NCBI RefSeq assembly: GCF_015356865.1
Contig: NZ_JAAFZA010000008.1
Span: 36,113-100,112, forward strand
Origin: Catenulispora pinisilvae
GTDB taxonomy: Bacteria > Actinomycetota > Actinomycetes > Streptomycetales > Catenulisporaceae
Direction of reading: 5' to 3'
DNA length: 64,000 nucleotides
This document shows, piece by piece, positions 48,690 through 57,843 of the stretch; the stretch's first letter is position 1; the number at the start of each line of letters is the position of its first letter. The translations under genes and the position numbers were made by a program. The notes below the pieces were generated by a model. That model did no database searches. It saw only the letters and a list, made by a program, of their open reading frames with translations, and was not told where the DNA came from.

Positions 48690-51600
48690 ATGGGGGTGGA
48701 ACCATTGGTGCGTCCGACTGGTTGGGACATTCTGGGGCTGGACAGCGACCCGACGCCTGGCGTGGTGGAGTCGGTACAGGCGTTGACGAAGCAGTTAGGA
48801 GACTTCGCGCATGACGTGGAGTCGGCGTATCGCAGCCTGAACTCGTTCGGCTCTGATAGCGCGGCGATGCAGTGGGTGGGTCAGACTGCTGATGCGTTCA
48901 AGGCTCAGTACGGCCCGCTGCCGGGGCGGTTGCAGAAGCTGTACACGTCCTACTCTGAGGCCTCTGACGCGTTGTCGGCGTACTGGCCGGCGCTTCAGGC
49001 GGCGCAGGACAAGGCCGACTCCGCACTGCGTCAGGCGCAGGATGCCAACGCTGATCTGCAACGTGCGACCACCAGCGCCAACAGCGCGGCGAACGATCTG
49101 AAGACGGCGCAGCAAAATCATGCTGCCAGCCCGAACCCGCAGGCCGTCACCGACGCGCAGAATGCGCACAACACCGCGCAGACCAACTTGACCAACGCCA
49201 AGACGGCGATGGCCGCGTTGACCAAGCAGGCCGACGACGCGTACAACGACCGCGTCAACGCCGCCAAAACCTGCGCGTCGGCCCTGGGCAAGGCCCAAGG
49301 CGACGGTATCCACAACAAGTCCTGGTGGGACCACGTCGCCGAGGACCTGTCCTCCTGGGGCGGGGAGATCGCCCAGATCGCCGGTGAGCTGGCTCCGATC
49401 CTGATGGTGATCGCCTTGGCGACCTCCTGGATCCCCGGTGTCGACGTCGTCACGGCCGCCCTGGCCGAGGCCGACAACCTGGTGATGCTGGTCGGCACCG
49501 CGATGTCCACCATCGGCGCCGCCATGCAGGGCCACTGGGGCGACGCGCTGCTCGGCGTCGGCATGCTGGGCCTGGCGGCGTTCGGCGGCGAGGCACTCGG
49601 CTCGGAGGCCGAGGAAGCCGAGGGCGGGGAGGCCGCGCTGGTCCGCACCGCCGACGGCGACGGACCCGCCAATGTGGCGGACGACCCCGTCGACGTGGTG
49701 TCGGGCTGGATGCTGACCGACGCCACCGACGTGGAACTGCCCGGCGTCCTGCCGCTGGTGCTGCGCCGCGCCTACGCCTCCGGCTACCGGAGCGGCCGGC
49801 TGTTCGGTCCCGGCTGGTCCTCCACGCTGGACCAGCGGCTGTCCGTCAACGCCTCCGGCATCCACCTGGCCGGCGACGACGCCCAGCGCCTGGACTACCC
49901 GGTCCCGGCCCAGGGCGAGCACTCGCTCCCGGTCCTGGGCAGCCGATGGCCCCTGGTGTGGGACCGCGAGACCGACGAGATCCGCGTCCTGGACCCATGG
50001 ACCGGCCACACCCGCCACTTCGGGGTGGTCCACTTCGAGAACGAGACCGGCCAGATCCGCGACCTGACCGCGATCAGCGACCGCAACGGCAACCGCGTCA
50101 GCATCCTGCGGGACGAGCACGGCACCCCCACCGGCGTCGAACACCCCGGCTACCGCATCGCGGTCGACGCCGTGCCCACCGGCGCCGGGCCATGTATCAG
50201 TGCCCTGCATCTGGTGACGGCGAACAGCACGGACACCGTGTTGCGGCGCTTCTCCTACGACGAACGCGGCCGGCTGACCGGCGTCGTCAACTCCTCCGGC
50301 CTGCCGTTCGGCTACGAGTGGGACGACACGGACCGCATCACGGCCTGGCGCGACCGCGCCGGCTACCGCTACGGCTACGTCTACGACGACCGGGGACGTG
50401 TCATCCGCGGCGAGGGCGCCTTCCTCGCCGGTTCGTTCCAGTACGACCCGGCGAACCGCACCACGGTGCACACCAACTCGCTCGGGCACGTCACCACCTT
50501 CGAATACGACCGCCACGGCCACATCACCGCCGAGACCGACCCGCTGGGCCGCACCACCGGTACCGACACCGACCCCTACGGCAGGATGAGATCGCAGACC
50601 GACGCCCTCGGCAACGTCACCACGTACGACCGCGACGAGTCCGGCGATGTACGCCGGATCATCGAAGCCGACGGCGCCACCACCGAGCTGGAGTACAACG
50701 AGTTCCACCAGGCGGTCGCCGTCACCTACCCGGACGGGGCCCGGTGGAGTCGTGACCACGACGATCGCGGCAATCTGATACGCGTGACGGACCCGGCCGG
50801 GGCCACCACCGCTTTCGAGTACGCAAGCACCGGGGCGCTGAGCGCCGTCACCGACCCGCTGGGCGCCCGCACCCGCTATGCCACCGACGCCGCGGGCCTG
50901 CTGGTCGAGATCCTCGACCCGGTCGGCGGGCTGACCCGCGCGGTACGGGACGGGGCCGGCCGGATCTCCCGCCTCACCGATCCGGTCGGGGCGACCACGG
51001 CGATGGAGTGGAACGCCGACGGGCAGCCGGTGTCGCGGACCGGCCCGGACGGCGCGCTCACCCGGTGGGAGCACGACGCCGGCGGTCAGCTGGTGAAGAC
51101 CGTCAACCCCGTCGGGGCGACCACCGTCGTCGAGCCCGGCCCCATGGGCATCGTGACCGCGCGGACCGGTCCGGACGGCGTCCGCCACGCCTTCACCTAT
51201 GACAGTGAACTGAACCTGCTGTCCGTAGCCCATCCCGACGGAGCCAGCTGGGACTACCGCTACGACGCGGCCGACCAGCTGACCGGCGAGACCGACTTCA
51301 ACGGCCGCCGGCTGGCCTACGCCTACGACGCGGCGGGACGGCTGAGCACCCGGACCACCGGCACCGGCGAGCAGATCTTCCTGGACCGCGACCCGGTAGG
51401 CCGGGTGGTCGGCCGCCGGGCGACCGAGGGCGCGTCCGCGTACACCTACGACACCGCCGGCCGGCTCGCCTCGGCCACCAGTCCCACGTCCAGCCTGGAG
51501 TACGAGCGCGACGCTCTGGGCCGGGTGCTGGCTGAGACCGTCGACGGCCACACCACCGGCTACGGCTACGACGCGCTCGGCCGGCTCGTCAGCCGCACCA

Positions 51601-53192
51601 CCGCCTCGGGGGCGCGATCGTCCTGGTCCTTCGACGCCGCGGGCCGGCCGGTCGCACTGGATGCCGGAAGCGGCAGCCTGCGCCTGTCCTTCGACCCCGC
51701 GGGTCGCCAGACGCAGCGGTTGTCGGGCACTGACACAAGGCTGACCTTCCAGTACGACGCCGACGGCCGCCTGCTCACCCAACAGCTGACGGTCGGCGAC
51801 ACCGGTGCCGACCAGTCCGTCGCGGGCCAGACCACGCTGCTGAACCGTTCGTGGACGTGGCGGGCCGACGGGGTCCCGGAGTCGATCGAGGACAGCCTGC
51901 ACGGCAACCGCCGGATCACGTCCGACGCAGCAGGACGCCCCACCGCGGTGTCGGGGCGGGACTGGCACGCGACCTACGCCTACGACACCTTCGGAAACCT
52001 CCTGCCCGACGCCCCCGACGCCCCCGACGACGCCTCGGAAACGACGGGGCCCGAGCAGGTCACCACCAGGACCCTGATCCGCCGCAAGGGTCGCACCCGC
52101 TACGACTACGACGACGCCGGCCGCCTCATTCGCACGGTCCGCCGCACGCTGGACGGCCGCCGCAAGACCTGGACCTACACCTGGGACTCACAAGACCGCC
52201 TGGTCCGGGCCGACACCCCGGACCACGGCGGCTGGCACTACTCCTACGACCCCATGGGCCGGCGCACCGGCAAGCAGCACGTCACCGGCGACGGCACGGC
52301 CACCGACCGGATCCGCTTCACCTGGGACGGTCCGCGGCTGGCCGAGCAGACCTCGTCCGCGGCCGACGGCACCGTCATCACCACCACGTGGGACTACGAC
52401 CCGGGCACCTTCCGTCCCGCGGCGCAGCGCCGCCGCACGACGCCCCACGACCGGCCCGATCCCGACCAGAACGCCGTCGACGAAGCCTTCCACGCCATCG
52501 TCACCGACCTGGTCGGCGCGCCGACCGAACTGGTCACGGCCGACGGCCGCATCGCCTGGCACACCACCACCGACATCTGGGGACAGACCGTCGGCACGTC
52601 CGCCGAGGCGGGCGTCGACTGCCCGCTGCGCTTCCCGGGGCAGTACCACGACCTGGAGACCGGGCTGCACTACAACCTCCACCGCTACTACAACCCGGAG
52701 ACCGCGGCCTACCTCACCCCCGACCCCCTCGGTCTGGCCCCTTCGCCCAACGACCACGCCTACGTCCCGAACCCGATCACCGGCAGCGACCCGTTGGGCC
52801 TGTACGAGGCCACCGACGGCGGCGGCTGCGGCGACCCCGCCCACTCCTCGAAGTGCGGCTGCGACCAGGGCGACCCGGTCCAGATGAAGCGCGGTCCCAA
52901 GCCGTCGGGCACCGGCCCGCACAACCTGAAGATCGAAGAGGTGGCCGGCCAGGTCCAGGACGGCGACGTCATCGCCGGCGGCGGCGCGCTACCGGAACGG
53001 GCCTTCGACACGCCCGGCGGGTTCAAGGGCTCGCGGCGGCCGGACATCCTGGTCCAACGCCCGGACGGCAGCCAGTACGGGATCAATGTCGGGAAGCAGG
53101 CGGCTTCGGGGGCGCCGATCAAACGAGAAGCCGAAGCGCTTCAAGACCTGGAAGGCATCGGGCTCCCCATGCACTTCGTGTCCTACAATTAG
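48690..53192 (+). CDS. RHS-repeat polymorphic toxin
   Basis: 1500 residues from the ATG at 48690; a GTG at 48708 (VRPTGWDILGLDSDPTPG) fits the usual family start and may be the true one. Seen: N-terminal helical WXG-like domain with WVGQTADAFKAQYGPL (about 55-75), long coiled region to 210, a hydrophobic hairpin 230-300, DPVDVVSGWMLTDATDVELP at the start of the RHS shell, many YD repeats (about 510-1310), and the RHS core end GLHYNLHRYYNPETAAYLTPDPLGL. After GSDPLGLYE (about 1370) a variable C terminus of about 125 residues follows: RRPDILVQRPDGSQYGINVGK then PIKREAEALQDLEGIG. Known: the shell encloses and releases the tip toxin; WXG-type N termini suit type VII secretion. The tip resembles a degenerate PD-x-K nuclease fold; toxicity is inferred. 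Confidence 0.92.
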   Translation: MGVEPLVRPTGWDILGLDSDPTPGVVESVQALTKQLGDFAHDVESAYRSLNSFGSDSAAMQWVGQTADAFKAQYGPLPGRLQKLYTSYSEASDALSAYWPALQAAQDKADSALRQAQDANADLQRATTSANSAANDLKTAQQNHAASPNPQAVTDAQNAHNTAQTNLTNAKTAMAALTKQADDAYNDRVNAAKTCASALGKAQGDGIHNKSWWDHVAEDLSSWGGEIAQIAGELAPILMVIALATSWIPGVDVVTAALAEADNLVMLVGTAMSTIGAAMQGHWGDALLGVGMLGLAAFGGEALGSEAEEAEGGEAALVRTADGDGPANVADDPVDVVSGWMLTDATDVELPGVLPLVLRRAYASGYRSGRLFGPGWSSTLDQRLSVNASGIHLAGDDAQRLDYPVPAQGEHSLPVLGSRWPLVWDRETDEIRVLDPWTGHTRHFGVVHFENETGQIRDLTAISDRNGNRVSILRDEHGTPTGVEHPGYRIAVDAVPTGAGPCISALHLVTANSTDTVLRRFSYDERGRLTGVVNSSGLPFGYEWDDTDRITAWRDRAGYRYGYVYDDRGRVIRGEGAFLAGSFQYDPANRTTVHTNSLGHVTTFEYDRHGHITAETDPLGRTTGTDTDPYGRMRSQTDALGNVTTYDRDESGDVRRIIEADGATTELEYNEFHQAVAVTYPDGARWSRDHDDRGNLIRVTDPAGATTAFEYASTGALSAVTDPLGARTRYATDAAGLLVEILDPVGGLTRAVRDGAGRISRLTDPVGATTAMEWNADGQPVSRTGPDGALTRWEHDAGGQLVKTVNPVGATTVVEPGPMGIVTARTGPDGVRHAFTYDSELNLLSVAHPDGASWDYRYDAADQLTGETDFNGRRLAYAYDAAGRLSTRTTGTGEQIFLDRDPVGRVVGRRATEGASAYTYDTAGRLASATSPTSSLEYERDALGRVLAETVDGHTTGYGYDALGRLVSRTTASGARSSWSFDAAGRPVALDAGSGSLRLSFDPAGRQTQRLSGTDTRLTFQYDADGRLLTQQLTVGDTGADQSVAGQTTLLNRSWTWRADGVPESIEDSLHGNRRITSDAAGRPTAVSGRDWHATYAYDTFGNLLPDAPDAPDDASETTGPEQVTTRTLIRRKGRTRYDYDDAGRLIRTVRRTLDGRRKTWTYTWDSQDRLVRADTPDHGGWHYSYDPMGRRTGKQHVTGDGTATDRIRFTWDGPRLAEQTSSAADGTVITTTWDYDPGTFRPAAQRRRTTPHDRPDPDQNAVDEAFHAIVTDLVGAPTELVTADGRIAWHTTTDIWGQTVGTSAEAGVDCPLRFPGQYHDLETGLHYNLHRYYNPETAAYLTPDPLGLAPSPNDHAYVPNPITGSDPLGLYEATDGGGCGDPAHSSKCGCDQGDPVQMKRGPKPSGTGPHNLKIEEVAGQVQDGDVIAGGGALPERAFDTPGGFKGSRRPDILVQRPDGSQYGINVGKQAASGAPIKREAEALQDLEGIGLPMHFVSYN

Positions 53193-53198
53193 CGCGCC

Positions 53199-53723
53199 AT
53201 GACAAAACTCTCGCTCCAGTTCCACGCCGACCGCGACGAGATCCTGGCCGCGGTCCGCCGCTGGGCCGAACAGTCCGGGCTCACCGTCGTCGAGGAGAGC
53301 TTCAGCCCGGTCTACCAGGTGCGCCTGGCGGACCGGGCCGGTATTCGCGATGACGCGGACTTCCCCCTGAGCCGGATCTCGTTGAGCACGCGTCCCGTCG
53401 ACCTGCGGGTTTCGTCGTCGCTGGCATACCTGCGCGGCAACCCGGACGTGCTGACGATCACCCTCGGCGAACAGTCGGGCCAGGTCCTCCGGGAGTCGGC
53501 GCTGGCCGCCATGACCGACGACGCGGAGTCGCTCGCCGTGTGGAAGCGGCTGCGGAACGACCTTCGCAAGACCCTGCGTAAGGGCGCTTCGGTCGAGAAT
53601 GTCATGACCGGGGCGCAGAGCCGAAAGGACGCCCACCTTTACAGTGCCGGCGCCAAGAAACTGGCAGATGGCGGCGTGAATATCGCCGGTCTGACAGACT
53701 CTCTTCGATATATCCTCGATTAG
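53199..53723 (+). CDS. Probable immunity protein for the RHS toxin
   Basis: 174 residues, starting 6 bases after the toxin stop. Seen: LSLQFHADRDEILAAVRRWA, a beta-rich middle (ADFPLSRISLSTRPVDLRVS), and a helical end with YSAGAKKLADGGVNIAGLTD. No signal peptide or membrane helix. No family recognised. Known: the gene directly after an RHS toxin nearly always encodes its specific inhibitor. Third positions are less GC-biased near its end, as in recently exchanged cassettes. Converges with the sugar kinase gene, overlapping by 4 bases. Confidence 0.7.
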   Translation: MTKLSLQFHADRDEILAAVRRWAEQSGLTVVEESFSPVYQVRLADRAGIRDDADFPLSRISLSTRPVDLRVSSSLAYLRGNPDVLTITLGEQSGQVLRESALAAMTDDAESLAVWKRLRNDLRKTLRKGASVENVMTGAQSRKDAHLYSAGAKKLADGGVNIAGLTDSLRYILD

Positions 53724-54646
53724 CCGGTCGTCGGCACCTGCTGGATATCAGAGGTCACATCCGCCTCGGACCCGAACCGCTCCGCTGTCCCACGCACCGT
53801 GCAAGCGAAAGCGCCGGCGGCCAGCCCCCGGCGCATGCACTCCTCCGGCGCCGCGTCGCGCAGCATCCCGGACACGAACCCGGCCACGAACGCGTCGCCG
53901 GCGCCGTTGCTGTCCACGACGGGCGCCGGCGGGGCGAGCGCCGGGAAGTGCCGGACGCCTTCGACGCCCCGCACGGCCAGGTAGGCTCCGCGGGGCCCGT
54001 CGGTGGCCACGACCGTCCGGGCGCGGCCGTGCGCCAGTACGTCGGCGAGGACCGCGTCGCGGCGCGCGCCGAGGTTCGCGGCGCTCATCGAGACGTGGTC
54101 GGCGGCGTAGGCGAAGTCCTTGTGGTGCTCGGCGACGCCGTCCCAGTCGTGCAGGTCCGTCGAGATCGAGACCCCGTGCCGGAGCGCGACCGGCAGCACG
54201 TGGCGGGCGTGGTCGACTATGCAGACGTGCACGTGCCGCGACCGGGCGAGCCAGCCCTCGTAGAACGCCTCCGGCATCCGCTGGTCCGGCACGCCGCGCG
54301 GGTCGTAGAACGACATCCGGCGTCCGTCGGCTGACACCAGGTTCACCGCGCGGACCGTTCCGGCCGCGGACGGCAGCCACGAGAAGTCCAGCCGCTCGCT
54401 TTCGAATCGGCGCCGTACCTGCCGGCCGAAGGTGTCCTCGCCGAGGAAGTCGACGAACTTCACCCGCAGTCCCAGCGAGCGCGCGCCGAGGGCGACGGCC
54501 GTGCCGGTGTGCGCGACGTAGGACTCGATCGGTTCCACCAGCACCGAATCCGCGTACGGCACCGGCAGTTCCGGTACCCGGACGATGGTGTCGATCCCCG
54601 CGCCGCCGACCACCAGCAGGTCGAACTCAGCATCCTGCGATATCAC
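53720..54646 (-). CDS. PfkB-family carbohydrate kinase
   Basis: 308 residues from a GTG at 54646. Seen: LLVVGGAGIDTIVRVPELP, GTAVALGARSLGLRVKFVDF, and the C-terminal catalytic motif VVDSNGAGDAFVAGF with Asp as base and the anion hole. Known: PfkB kinases phosphorylate sugars or nucleosides with ATP. It follows the LacI gene by 28 bases, so LacI and a co-transcribed kinase form one unit; a DeoR regulator precedes both. Which sugar is unknown. Confidence 0.92.
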   Translation of the reverse strand: MISQDAEFDLLVVGGAGIDTIVRVPELPVPYADSVLVEPIESYVAHTGTAVALGARSLGLRVKFVDFLGEDTFGRQVRRRFESERLDFSWLPSAAGTVRAVNLVSADGRRMSFYDPRGVPDQRMPEAFYEGWLARSRHVHVCIVDHARHVLPVALRHGVSISTDLHDWDGVAEHHKDFAYAADHVSMSAANLGARRDAVLADVLAHGRARTVVATDGPRGAYLAVRGVEGVRHFPALAPPAPVVDSNGAGDAFVAGFVSGMLRDAAPEECMRRGLAAGAFACTVRGTAERFGSEADVTSDIQQVPTTG

Positions 54647-54674
54647 AGCCCAGTCCCGCCTTCGAAGAGGAAAC

Positions 54675-55718
54675 CTACCGACGCACCCGCGGTCCGGACC
54701 CGGTGGACCCGCGCACCACCAACTCCGGCGCGAACACGAACTCCGTACGCGGCGCGTGCCCGCCCCCGACCTCTTCCAGCAGCGCCCGCACCGCGGCGGC
54801 GCCCATGGCGGCGACCGGCTGGCGCACCGTGGTCAGCGGCGGGTCGGTGTACGGGATCAGCGGCGAGTCGTCGTACCCGACCACCGAGATGTCTCCGGGC
54901 ACCGCCAGGCCGCGGGCCCGCACCTCGGCGATGGCGCCGAGCGCCATCATGTCCGAGGCGCACACGATCCCCGTGCATCCCCGGTCCAGCAGCTTGGCCG
55001 CCGCCGCGCGCCCGCCTTCGAAGCCGTACAGCGAGTGTTCGACGAAGTCCGCCGGGCTCTGCTCGCCGAGCGTGTCGCGCAGCGCCGCCGTGAAGCCGGC
55101 TATCTTGCGGATCACCGGCACATACCGCTTGGGCCCGACCGCGAGCCCGATCCGCTCGTGCCCGAGATCGGCGAGGTGGGTGACCGACAGCCGGGCGGCC
55201 AGCGCGTCGTCCGGGGAGATGAAGGGGGCTGCGATGCCCTCGGCGTAGCCGTTGATCAGCACGAACGGCACGCCCCGGTCCGAGAGCCGGTGGTACCGGT
55301 CGCGCGAGGCGGTGGTGTCGGCGTGCAGCCCGGAGGCGAACACGATGCCCGCGACCCCGTGTTCGAGCAGCAGCTCCACCAGATCGTCCTCGGTGGCGCC
55401 GCCGGGCGAGACCGTCGCCAGCACCGGCGTGTAACCGTGATGTGTCAGCGCCCGCTCCACCGCCTGCGCCATCGCCGGGAAGATGGGGTTGTCCAGCTCC
55501 GGGATGATCAGCCCGATCAGCGCGGCGTTCCGCTGCCGCAACCGCGTCGGCCGTTCGTACCCCATGACGTCCAGCGCCGCCAGCACCGCCTGCCGGGTCG
55601 CCGCGGCCACCCCCGGCTTGCCGTTCAGCACCCGGCTCACGGTCGCCTCGCTCACCTTGGCGTGCGCGGCGATGTCCGCCAGTCGGGCGGTGGCGGGCAG
55701 CGCGGTGTTCTCGGTCAT
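54675..55718 (-). CDS. LacI-family transcription regulator
   Basis: 347 residues from the ATG at 55718; an ATG at 55727 is possible and neither has a clear ribosome site. Seen: ARLADIAAHAKVSEATVSRV then LNGKPGVAAATRQAVLAAL (helix-turn-helix and hinge), IPELDNPIFPAMAQAVERAL, and CASDMMALGAIAEVRARGLA with VVGYDDSPLIPYTDPPLTTV. Known: sugar-responsive repressor. A palindrome at 55736-55746 lies just before its start. Likely regulates itself and the PfkB gene. Confidence 0.93.
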   Translation of the reverse strand: MTENTALPATARLADIAAHAKVSEATVSRVLNGKPGVAAATRQAVLAALDVMGYERPTRLRQRNAALIGLIIPELDNPIFPAMAQAVERALTHHGYTPVLATVSPGGATEDDLVELLLEHGVAGIVFASGLHADTTASRDRYHRLSDRGVPFVLINGYAEGIAAPFISPDDALAARLSVTHLADLGHERIGLAVGPKRYVPVIRKIAGFTAALRDTLGEQSPADFVEHSLYGFEGGRAAAAKLLDRGCTGIVCASDMMALGAIAEVRARGLAVPGDISVVGYDDSPLIPYTDPPLTTVRQPVAAMGAAAVRALLEEVGGGHAPRTEFVFAPELVVRGSTGSGPRVRR

Positions 55719-55735
55719 GGCGACCATTGAAAGTT

Positions 55736-55746
55736 CTTGCAGCAAG
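55736..55746. promoter_or_regulatory. Palindrome at the LacI gene promoter
   Basis: CTTGCAGCAAG, an 11-base perfect palindrome with central base, 18 bases before the LacI start. A related TCTGCAACTT follows at 55750. LacI-type repressors bind short central-base palindromes like this. Confidence 0.6.
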
Positions 55747-55824
55747 TTTTCTGCAACTTACAGATAACGATGCGACAACGCAGTGCCGCCGGAGAGCGAC
55801 CCCGGCCCCCGCCTTGCCGAACAC

Positions 55825-55889
55825 CTCAGAGCCCCGAAGCTCAGAGCCCTGAAACTCAGAGCCCCGAAGCTCAGAACCCTGAAACTCAG
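55825..55889. repeat. 15-base tandem repeat between LacI and DeoR genes
   Basis: CTCAGAGCCCCGAAG and CTCAGAGCCCTGAAA alternate for four units (a 30-base higher-order period), ending with CTCAG that holds the DeoR stop codon (55886). Not a CRISPR: no spacers. Confidence 0.9.
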
Positions 55890-56677
55890 CCGTCCCGCTC
55901 GGCGAGCACCAACTCCGCGACCTCTTCGGCCAGCACCTCACGCGCCTCGACCGGCAGCCCGTCATCGCTCACCAGCACCGCCGCGTCTCCGAGCCCGGCG
56001 AACGCCGACAGCCCGACCACGCCCCACTTGGTGTGGTCGGCGACCACGACCAGGTTCCGCGCCGCCGTCACCAGCGCGCGGTTGGTCTCGGACTCCATCA
56101 GGTTCGGGCTGGTGTAGCCGGCGGCGGCGTCCATGCCGTACACGCCGAGGAACACCTGGTCCAGGTGCAGGGTGCGGATGGCCTGTACCGCTATCGGGCC
56201 GACCAGCGCCTCCGAGGGCGTCCGCATGCCGCCGGTGAGGATCACCGTCTGGTTGTTGCCGGGGTTGGCGCTCTCGTGGGCGTGCAACACGTCGGCGACC
56301 CGCAGCGAGTTCGTGACCACCGTCAGGTCCGGCACCCCGACCAGGTGCCGGGCCAGCGTGTAGGTCGTGCTGCCGCCGCTGATGCCGATCGCGGTGCCGG
56401 GGCGGACCAGGGCCGCCGCCTTACGCGCGATCGCGTCCTTGGCGGGTTGTTCCATCTCGGCCTTGACCGTGAACGCCGGCTCGTCGGTGGAGCCGGCGCG
56501 GCGCACCGTGGCGCCGCCGTGGACCTTCGTGAGCAGGCCTCGGGAGTCCAGGACGTCCAGGTCCCGCCGCACGGTCATGTCCGAGACGCCCAGCAGGCGC
56601 GTCAGGTCGTTGACCCGCGCACCCCCGGTCCGCTGCACCTCTTCGAGGATCCGCGCCTGCCGCTGCGCTGCCAGCAT
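55886..56677 (-). CDS. DeoR-family sugar-phosphate regulator
   Basis: 263 residues. Seen: helix-turn-helix RQARILEEVQRTGGARVNDL then LGVSDMTVRRDLDVLDSRGL, KVHGGA, and the DeoRC sensor domain with GTAIGISGGSTTYTLARHL and VVVADHTKWG. Known: these repress sugar uptake or kinase genes until a sugar phosphate binds. It lies upstream of the LacI/PfkB genes on the same strand, so the sugar phosphate made by PfkB may be its ligand; that is inference. Confidence 0.93.
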   Translation of the reverse strand: MLAAQRQARILEEVQRTGGARVNDLTRLLGVSDMTVRRDLDVLDSRGLLTKVHGGATVRRAGSTDEPAFTVKAEMEQPAKDAIARKAAALVRPGTAIGISGGSTTYTLARHLVGVPDLTVVTNSLRVADVLHAHESANPGNNQTVILTGGMRTPSEALVGPIAVQAIRTLHLDQVFLGVYGMDAAAGYTSPNLMESETNRALVTAARNLVVVADHTKWGVVGLSAFAGLGDAAVLVSDDGLPVEAREVLAEEVAELVLAERDG

Positions 56678-56752
56678 CGGATAGTCCCTGTCCCCTTCAC
56701 GCGCCCAGGCCGCCCGGCCGGCCCGTTGCCGGCTGAACGCACGGTAACACGC

Positions 56753-57811
56753 TCACCAACTCTTCCAGGCCTGGTAGAGCGCCAGGCCGGGGATCCGGGC
56801 CGAGCGGACCCGGCGCGGCGCGGCGAAGCCGGCGGCTCGCAACCAGGTCGCCAGGTCGGAAGGGGTGTGAACGGTCGAGCCGGAGGTGAGGCGGACGAAC
56901 AGGGCCAGGTGCGTGGCGGCCGCGTTGCCGCGGGCCCGGCCGGGGCGCGGCGGTTCGGCGAAGGCGTCCAGCACGGCCAGCGTGCCGCCCGGTTTCAGGG
57001 CCGCGGCGGCCCGGGTGAACAGGGCCGGGATCTCGGTCTCGGTGAGATGGTGCAGCAGGTTGAAGCAGAGCACGGCGTCCTGGCCGTCCGGGAAGTCGGC
57101 GGAGCGGGCGTCGCCTTCGACGAACGTCACCCGGTGCGCCAGACCGGCCGCGTCGACCACCTCGCGGCCGATCCGCGCGCTGCCCGGCAGGTCCAGCACG
57201 GTCGCGGTCAGCCCCGGATGGCGCCGGCACAGCATGGCCGAGTACCAGCCGTGGCCGCCGCCGACGTCCAGGACGCTGCCCGCGCCGTCGGGCAGCACCA
57301 AGCGCCGTGCCACCTCCGGGGCGGTCAGGCGGGCCAGGTCGAGCTGACCGAGGATGTAGCGGCGCCAATAGGGGTCATCCGGCCCCCGGTCGTGCTGCTC
57401 CACCGAAGCGCCGGTCTCTATCAACCGGTCCAGATCGCGCCACCAGTCGAAGTAGTCGCCGCAGGCGTTCACGAAGCGCGCGACGCCCATCTCCGACTCC
57501 GGATCCAGCCAGCGGCGGTCGCGGCGGGCCAGCCGCACCGAGCCGTCACGGGCCCGGCGGGCGTGGCCGGTCGCGATCAGACAGTCGACCAGCAGCCGGG
57601 TCGGGGTCAGCGCCAGGCACAGATCCCGCGCGATGTCCTCGGTGCGGGCCGGCGAGCTGGCCAGCCGGGCCACCACGCCGGTGCGGACCGCCGCCACCAA
57701 CACGCCGGAGGTCGCCATCCCACCCCACGCCTCCGCGGCCGGGCCCGGGACTAGGTTGGCGCGCAGGGCCAAGCGCTCCAAAAGGTTGCCTCCGCGCAGC
57801 GCTAGTCGCAT
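56753..57811 (-). CDS. O-methyltransferase of the dimerising class
   Basis: 352 residues. Seen: N-terminal dimerisation helices (SGVLVAAVRTGVVARLASSP, EDIARDLCLALTPTRLLVDC), SAM motif SVLDVGGGHGWYSAML, VLDLPGSARIGREVV, GDARSADFP, and CFNLLHHLTETE. Known: this is the layout of secondary-metabolite O-methyltransferases (COMT/ubiquinone-like). It reads divergently from the UbiA/type III PKS operon across 32 bases, so it likely methylates the phenolic product made there. Confidence 0.88.
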   Translation of the reverse strand: MRLALRGGNLLERLALRANLVPGPAAEAWGGMATSGVLVAAVRTGVVARLASSPARTEDIARDLCLALTPTRLLVDCLIATGHARRARDGSVRLARRDRRWLDPESEMGVARFVNACGDYFDWWRDLDRLIETGASVEQHDRGPDDPYWRRYILGQLDLARLTAPEVARRLVLPDGAGSVLDVGGGHGWYSAMLCRRHPGLTATVLDLPGSARIGREVVDAAGLAHRVTFVEGDARSADFPDGQDAVLCFNLLHHLTETEIPALFTRAAAALKPGGTLAVLDAFAEPPRPGRARGNAAATHLALFVRLTSGSTVHTPSDLATWLRAAGFAAPRRVRSARIPGLALYQAWKSW

Positions 57812-57843
57812 GGTCCTTGCATACCCCTTACGAGGAGAACTTG

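Noticed and set aside
47725..48705. Leftward open frame over the SDR gene
   Set aside because: Antisense to a complete SDR with all catalytic residues.
48795..51968. Open frame of over 1000 codons antisense to the RHS gene
   Set aside because: GC-rich third positions keep the antisense frame open; it has no family motifs, and the sense strand is clearly an RHS protein.
55825..55889. Possible CRISPR array
   Set aside because: Units are directly adjacent without spacers and there are no cas genes.
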